From an uncultured Spartobacteria bacterium (GTDB lineage: Bacteria; Verrucomicrobiota; Verrucomicrobiia; Chthoniobacterales; UBA6821), in NCBI GenBank assembly GCA_903831635.1, contig CAIKYN010000154.1:1-10485 (forward strand): a DNA stretch of 10,485 nt, given 5' to 3'. The notes under the pieces were generated by a model that did no database searches, was not told where the DNA came from, and worked only from the letters and a program-made list of their open reading frames with translations. The translations under genes and the position numbers were made by a program. Positions 6,663-10,485 of the stretch are shown here, piece by piece (positions within the stretch are counted from its first letter, which is position 1; every line of letters begins with the position of its first letter).

Positions 6663-6692
6663 CTGTTAGACTGAAGACTATTAGACAGTTAG
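6663..6692. repeat. TTAGAC repeats after umuD
   Basis: CTGTTAGAC (6663-6671) recurs as CTATTAGAC (6678-6686), 8 of 9 bases identical and 15 bases apart, followed at once by AGTTAG. It starts 7 bases after the umuD stop codon. It may be a degenerate tandem repeat or part of a weak 3' hairpin (CTGT with ACAG). No function is known to me. Confidence 0.5.
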
Positions 6693-6729
6693 TGTGATGC
6701 TGCGGCTGCGCTCACGTTGCTGGGCCGGT

Positions 6730-6749
6730 ATACAGAAGCCTCTCGTCAG
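6730..6749 (+). repeat. Left copy of imperfect 20-bp direct repeat flanking the toxin-antitoxin remnant
   Basis: Matches 7320-7339 at 17 of 20 positions, including an exact CCTCTCGTCAG of 11 bp (6739-6749). The start-to-start distance is 590 bp. The antitoxin-like gene and the toxin pseudogene lie wholly between the copies. Confidence 0.55.
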
Positions 6750-6818
6750 TGAGAGCTGATGGGAGTTTTGTAAAAGGGCTAACTTGCAGGTCATTCTTTT
6801 CCAAGATAGCTTTGTTTC

Positions 6819-7031
6819 ATGACAACGCTTCTGGAAATCAAGGAGGCAATTTCTCATTTGCCCGCCCGAGATCGGGCGATTTTGACGGCGGAGCTTTTTG
6901 CCCAAGAGGAGCCGCCGGCCTCCGAATTGGAAGATGCGCTGAACAGGGGCCTGAATGATGTGCGTGAGAGAAGATTTTCTAAGCTTCAAGATTTGAAGGG
7001 CTCTGTTGTCTCGTGGATTTCCAAGTCCTGA
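6819..7031 (+). CDS. Putative antitoxin of a ParE-type toxin-antitoxin module (70 aa)
   Basis: A small acidic protein, MTTLLEIKEAISHLPARDRA at the start, with a predicted helical N-terminus (EIKEAI-xx-LP-xx-D) like many short addiction-module antitoxins. I cannot place it in a named family with certainty. The argument is chiefly contextual: its 3' end overlaps by 19 bases the GTG start of a recognisable ParE-like toxin reading frame, the usual antitoxin-first arrangement. The ORF itself is undamaged. The start at ATG 6819 has no clear ribosome binding site. With the toxin broken it would now be an orphan, or it could be a neutral leftover on the way to decay. Its position between umuD and umuC is unusual. 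Confidence 0.55.
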   Translation: MTTLLEIKEAISHLPARDRAILTAELFAQEEPPASELEDALNRGLNDVRERRFSKLQDLKGSVVSWISKS

Positions 7032-7302
7032 TCACGGAGACGGCCTTTGATGATCTCTAGGGTATTGTATCCTTCATAGCCGAAGATGATTCCGTAGCTG
7101 CAGTCCGTGTAGGCGAAGGTCTGATCGAACGAGCCCTTAGTCTTGGGACGTTGCCGACCAGATGTCCGTACCATGATTCGCCTCAAGGATTCGCAAGATG
7201 ACTGCGGCTCCGTTCATTGTCTACTATAGCTGCGATGAGAAGGTGGGAGTTGTGCACATCCTCCACTTCTGGCATGCCGCCAGACACTCTCCGGAATTTT
7301 AG
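7013..7302 (+). pseudogene. ParE/RelE-type toxin pseudogene (nonsense codon plus frameshift)
   Basis: Read from GTG 7013: VDFQVLITETAFDDL, then a TAG stop at 7058-7060 (codon 16), then GIVSFIAEDDSVAAVRVGEG and onward in the same frame to about 7188. Family members usually carry Glu where the TAG stands (DLE-x-I), so one GAG-to-TAG change explains it. Near 7184-7191 the homology passes to another frame, IRKMTAAPFIVYYSCDEKVG then VVHILHFWHAARHSPEF, ending at TAG 7300-7302. The IRKM-PFIVYY strand and the terminal ILHFWHAAR motif are typical of ParE toxins that poison gyrase. The full product would be about 96 residues. Two independent lesions make it non-functional unless they are sequencing errors. 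Confidence 0.82.
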
Positions 7303-7319
7303 GAACTAGCGGTTGCTCC

Positions 7320-7339
7320 ATTCGGAATCCTCTCGTCAG
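7320..7339 (+). repeat. Right copy of imperfect 20-bp direct repeat flanking the toxin-antitoxin remnant
   Basis: Partner of 6730-6749 (17 of 20 identical, the last 11 exact). It lies 17 bases after the toxin pseudogene end and just before the purine-rich leader of umuC. Confidence 0.55.
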
Positions 7340-7367
7340 CTGGGGAGGAAAGTGGAGATCATTTGCT

Positions 7368-8672
7368 ATGGTTCCCTTGGCTAAAATCGCTCTGGTCGAC
7401 TGCAATAACTTCTTCTGCTCCTGCGAGCGGGTCTTTAACCCTGCCCTTCAGGGCAAGCCAATCGTGGTCCTCTCCAATAACGACGGCTGCATCATCTCCC
7501 GGAGCGAGGAGGCGAAGGGTCTGGGCATTCCGATGGGTGCCCCCTTGCACGAGCAGCAGGAGGCAATCCGGAAGAATAATGTCCAGGTCTTCAGCTCCAA
7601 CTACACCCTCTATGGCGACATGTCGGCTCGGGTGATGTCAATCCTCCGGGAGGAGGTCCCAGCGATCGAGGTCTACTCAATCGATGAGTCGTTCCTGCAG
7701 CTGCCCCACAACTTCGACGAGGAGATGGCGCGTGCGCTCCGCGCAAAGGTTCTTCAATGGACGGGAATTCCGGTCTGCATCGGGATCGCCTCGACCAAGC
7801 TGCTGGCAAAGCTCGCCAACCGACACGCCAAGAAAAACAAAGAACTCACGGGCGGTGTCTTCGACCTGACCAATTACTGGAATCCAGAGGCTATTCTGGC
7901 CGATACTCCGACCGGCGGTCTCTGGGGAGTCGGGAAGAATCTGGCCCAGCGTCTCGAGGGGATGGATATCACCACGGCTCTGGAATTCAAGTATGCCGAT
8001 CCATCCGCCATCCGCAGGAGCATGGGGGTGGTCGGTGAGCGGATGCTTCGAGAACTGAACGGAATCGGCTGTCTGGAGTTGGAGGAGGTCCCTCCTGATC
8101 GCAAGGGAGTCATGGCGAGTCGCTCCTTCGGAAGTCCTGTGGAGTCGTTGGAGGAACTGGAGGAGGCATTGGCCAATCATGTGGCGAGGGCGGCTGAAAA
8201 GGTTCGCCGTTTCGGTCTTCTGGCAACTGGGGTGGAGGTCTTTCTGCGGACGAACCGTTTCCGTAAGGATCAACCTCAGTACTCACCTAGTATCGGAACA
8301 ACGCTGGAACGGCCAACGCATGCGACTGCCGAGCTGATGACCACGTCACGTACGCTGCTTCAGCGGATCTACCGCCCCGGATATCGCTACAAGAAGACCG
8401 GGGTACAACTCACTAATCTGGTCTCCGAGGAGGAATACCAGCCAGGGCTCTTTGACCTTTTGGATCCAGCAACATCAGGCCGCATTGACGTGGACAAGAT
8501 CGTCGATGAGATCAATCGTCGCTTGGGTGATCCGAAGAATCCTGTCATCACCCGTGCCTCCCAGGGAACTGATCGTCGGAATAACCTCGGCAAGGCTTGG
8601 AAGATGAGGGCCGAGCGTCACTCACCCCACTACACGACAGATTGGAATCAACTGCCGGAGGCGAAAGCCTAA
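7368..8672 (+). CDS. umuC: DNA polymerase V catalytic subunit UmuC (Y-family)
   Basis: Y-family error-prone polymerase active with UmuD' in lesion bypass. At 434 residues it is close to E. coli UmuC (422). The first catalytic Asp is at residue 11 in ALVDCNNFF, followed by the UmuC-typical GKPIVVLSNNDGC; the second acidic pair is Asp106-Glu107 in YSIDESF. The little-finger domain follows, then a beta-clamp binding motif QPGLF at 358-362. The UmuC-specific C-terminal domain (DUF4113) ends with ASQGTDRRNNLGKAWKMR and SPHYTTDW, which separates it from DinB. The start at ATG 7368 is preceded by GGAG 10 bases away, in a purine-rich stretch from 7341. It appears intact, so it may be expressed independently of umuD or by read-through across the inserted segment. 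Confidence 0.96.
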   Translation: MVPLAKIALVDCNNFFCSCERVFNPALQGKPIVVLSNNDGCIISRSEEAKGLGIPMGAPLHEQQEAIRKNNVQVFSSNYTLYGDMSARVMSILREEVPAIEVYSIDESFLQLPHNFDEEMARALRAKVLQWTGIPVCIGIASTKLLAKLANRHAKKNKELTGGVFDLTNYWNPEAILADTPTGGLWGVGKNLAQRLEGMDITTALEFKYADPSAIRRSMGVVGERMLRELNGIGCLELEEVPPDRKGVMASRSFGSPVESLEELEEALANHVARAAEKVRRFGLLATGVEVFLRTNRFRKDQPQYSPSIGTTLERPTHATAELMTTSRTLLQRIYRPGYRYKKTGVQLTNLVSEEEYQPGLFDLLDPATSGRIDVDKIVDEINRRLGDPKNPVITRASQGTDRRNNLGKAWKMRAERHSPHYTTDWNQLPEAKA

Positions 8673-8706
8673 GAGACAAGAACGAGAGAGGAAAATATCG
8701 CAGGTC

Positions 8707-8735
8707 TTTCCTTTTGGGCGTTGGGCTTTTATAAT
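8707..8735 (+). promoter_or_regulatory. Possible promoter of gatCA
   Basis: A perfect TATAAT at 8730-8735, with TTTCCT (3/6 to TTGACA) 17 bases upstream at 8707-8712. The -10 overlaps the first possible ATG of gatC (8734). If it is real, transcription starts near 8742 and translation must use the ATG at 8746 with almost no leader. Confidence 0.35.
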
Positions 8736-9045
8736 GGAATTTTCCATGTCCACAGAAGCACCCCATCACACGATCGACGTCCCCTACTTGGCCCGTCTTG
8801 CACGGCTGGAAGTCACTCCCGAGGAGATCGAGATCTTCGGTCCACAGATCGGACGCATCCTCGATCACGTCGAGCAGATGAACAAACTCGATATCTCCGG
8901 CATCGAACCCACGGCCCATGCGATTACGGTCTTTGACGTGATCCGTGAGGATGCAGTCACGGAGAGTCTTCCCAAGAAGACGATCCTGGAAAATGCCCCG
9001 CATAACGCCAACGGACTCTTCGTCGTCCCCAAGGTCCTCGACTGA
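8734..9045 (+). CDS. gatC: Asp-tRNA(Asn)/Glu-tRNA(Gln) amidotransferase subunit C
   Basis: The small subunit that wraps around GatA and stabilises the GatCAB complex, which converts mischarged Glu-tRNA(Gln) or Asp-tRNA(Asn) into the correct amide. The 103 residues include VPYLARLARLEVTPEE, ILDHVEQMNKLDISGIEPT and the tail VVPKVLD, all characteristic. Two starts are possible: ATG 8734 (MEFSMSTE) or ATG 8746 (MSTEAP), the latter with a GGAA 5 bases ahead and compatible with the TATAAT at 8730. gatA follows after 57 bp. Confidence 0.94.
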   Translation: MEFSMSTEAPHHTIDVPYLARLARLEVTPEEIEIFGPQIGRILDHVEQMNKLDISGIEPTAHAITVFDVIREDAVTESLPKKTILENAPHNANGLFVVPKVLD

Positions 9046-9102
9046 GAATTCCCCCGGCAGCCTTCCCTAACTCCTAGTTTCCATCTCCCAGCTCCCATTA
9101 GC

Positions 9103-10485
9103 ATGTCCGCTTTCACACCCTATCAGAGCATCGCGGCAACGCGCCGACTCCTCCGTTCCAAGGAAATCTCCCCAGTCGAGCTACTCGAAGGTCTTGAGCA
9201 GCGCATCGCCACTGCAGACTCCTCCATCGGCGCCTACATAGCCCGTGATCTGGAGGCCGCAAAGAAGGAGGCCGTAACTGCTGATCTCTCGAAGCCCCTC
9301 GGAGGCATTCCGATCGGTATCAAGGATGCCATCAGCGTCGCCGGACAGCCTCTTCAGTCGGCATCCCGGATTCTGGATGGATACACTGCTCCTTACGATG
9401 CCACGGCCGTCGCTCATCTTCGAGCTGCCGGTGCCATTCCTTTCGGACGGATGAACATGGATGAGTTTGCCATGGGCTCTTCGACCGAGAACTCAGCTTT
9501 CCACCCGACCCGCAATCCTTGGGATCTCAACCGCATTCCGGGTGGATCCAGCGGCGGCTCGGCTGCAGCGGTTGCTTCCGGAACTGCTCTTGCAACACTC
9601 GGTTCTGATACGGGTGGATCGATCCGTCAGCCTGCGGCTCTCTGCGGCTGTGTGGGACTCAAGCCAACCTACGGCCGCGTCTCACGCTATGGCCTGATCG
9701 CCTTTGCTTCCTCACTCGACCAGATCGGCCCCCTCACCTCAACCGTCGAGGATAGCGGCATTCTGCTCAATGCCATGGCTGGCAAGGATCCTCATGACTC
9801 CACGTCGCTGGAACTTCCTGATGAGGACTTCACCGCCGAGATCGGCCGTGATCTCAAGGGACTGCGCATCGGAGTGCCGAAGGAATACTTCGTGGATGGC
9901 ATGGAGCCGGGTGTCCGCGCTTCCGTGGATGCCGCTGTGAAACAACTTGTCTCCTTGGGCGCCGAACCGGTCGAGATCTCCCTGCCCCACACTGAGTATG
10001 CCGTTGCCGTCTACTACATCATCGCCACCGCAGAGGCCTCCGCAAATCTCGCCCGCTTTGACGGAGTGCGTTATGGACGCCGCTCACCTGAGGCCAAGGA
10101 TCTCCTCTCTCTTTACGAGAAGACCCGCGCCGAGGGATTCGGACGCGAGGTAAAACGCCGCATCATTCTCGGTACCTATGTGCTGAGCAGCGGCTACTAC
10201 GACGCCTACTACCTCCGCGCCCAAAAGGTCCGGACACTCATCCGTCGCGACTTTGACCAGGCTTTTACCAAGGTTGATGCCATCGTCTCTCCGACCTCTC
10301 CGGAAACCGCATTCCGCCTTGGGGAGAAGACCGATGACCCTCTTAAGATGTATCTGGCTGATATCTTCACCATCGCGACGAACCTCGCCGGCATCTGCGG
10401 ACTAAGCTTGCCTTGCGGATTCTCCAACCGTGATGGGGTCGACCTCCCTGTGGGACTCCAGCTCCTTGGGCGCCCCTTTGGCGAA
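9103..10485 (+). CDS. gatA: Asp-tRNA(Asn)/Glu-tRNA(Gln) amidotransferase subunit A, truncated by window edge
   Basis: The glutaminase subunit of GatCAB; it releases ammonia from glutamine for transfer to the misacylated tRNA bound by GatB. 461 codons are present with no stop before the window ends; the family is usually about 480-490 residues, so only a short tail is missing. The amidase-signature triad is complete: Lys74 in GIKDA, cis-Ser149 in GGSSGGSAAA and the nucleophile Ser173 in GSDTGGSIRQP, with the same spacings as S. aureus GatA (79, 154, 178). The start is the ATG at 9103 (MSAFTPYQS). No Shine-Dalgarno is seen; the 57 bp behind gatC are pyrimidine-rich. It belongs to one operon with gatC; gatB would be expected downstream or elsewhere. 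Confidence 0.97.
   Translation, partial: MSAFTPYQSIAATRRLLRSKEISPVELLEGLEQRIATADSSIGAYIARDLEAAKKEAVTADLSKPLGGIPIGIKDAISVAGQPLQSASRILDGYTAPYDATAVAHLRAAGAIPFGRMNMDEFAMGSSTENSAFHPTRNPWDLNRIPGGSSGGSAAAVASGTALATLGSDTGGSIRQPAALCGCVGLKPTYGRVSRYGLIAFASSLDQIGPLTSTVEDSGILLNAMAGKDPHDSTSLELPDEDFTAEIGRDLKGLRIGVPKEYFVDGMEPGVRASVDAAVKQLVSLGAEPVEISLPHTEYAVAVYYIIATAEASANLARFDGVRYGRRSPEAKDLLSLYEKTRAEGFGREVKRRIILGTYVLSSGYYDAYYLRAQKVRTLIRRDFDQAFTKVDAIVSPTSPETAFRLGEKTDDPLKMYLADIFTIATNLAGICGLSLPCGFSNRDGVDLPVGLQLLGRPFGE

Noticed and set aside
6663..6688. CTGT...ACAG as a LexA (SOS) box near umuD
   Set aside because: The half-sites are 18 bases apart rather than 8, and it lies after umuD rather than before it. No GAAC-N4-GTTC site was found ahead of umuD or umuC either; the lineage may use another LexA motif.
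7677..8273. Minus-strand ORF of 198 codons
   Set aside because: Antisense shadow of umuC; no independent start signal or motif.
8789..8802. TGGCCCGTCTTGCA resembling a sigma-54 promoter
   Set aside because: The spacing between the GG and GC elements is two bases too short, and it lies inside gatC.

Overview
This is a bacterial chromosomal segment of moderately high GC, with densely packed housekeeping genes. It shows no phage genes, IS elements, CRISPR arrays or rRNA/tRNA genes. It holds GatC/GatA (tRNA-dependent amidotransferase), a complete sigma-54 gene, YchF, a Nif3-family protein, an Aag-type DNA glycosylase, a dNTP triphosphohydrolase and a UmuD/UmuC pair. A small Cys-rich lipoprotein and the general gene character remind me of Verrucomicrobiota or another PVC-group bacterium. 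That placement is an impression from the proteins, not a computed one. Several genes (rpoN, the nif3-like gene, dgt, umuD, gatA) lack a convincing Shine-Dalgarno sequence.

Layout: (1) 1-510, the 3' end of glucokinase (+), cut by the window edge. (2) 554-1978, rpoN (-), convergent with glucokinase. (3) 1979-2153, a divergent intergenic region with a well-spaced -24/-12 (sigma-54) promoter candidate facing rpoN and a sigma-70-like promoter facing the other way. (4) 2154-2276, a 40-codon Cys-rich lipoprotein gene with a strong ribosome binding site and an intrinsic terminator. (5) 2386-3736, a nif3-like gene followed by an Aag/Mpg glycosylase gene (-), adjoining or overlapping. (6) 3805-4923, ychF (+). 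(7) 4924-5089, an intergenic stretch with short GC-rich repeats. (8) 5090-6217 dgt, then 6228-6656 umuD, 10 bases apart. (9) 6657-7367, a 711-bp interval separating umuD from umuC. It contains an intact antitoxin-like ORF and a ParE-type toxin pseudogene with a nonsense codon and a frameshift, bracketed by an imperfect 20-bp direct repeat. (10) 7368-8672, umuC. (11) 8734-10485, gatC then gatA, the latter cut by the window edge.

Four genes in the middle (Aag glycosylase, dNTPase, UmuD, UmuC) concern DNA damage or nucleotide pools, and dgt and umuD are probably co-transcribed. UmuD, once self-cleaved, would partner UmuC to form DNA polymerase V. GatC and GatA form two thirds of the GatCAB complex; gatB is not in view. 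The most notable points are the possible sigma-54-dependent promoter of rpoN itself, the decayed toxin-antitoxin module splitting umuDC, and the unlisted small lipoprotein. I saw no convincing novel multi-gene defence or biosynthetic system.
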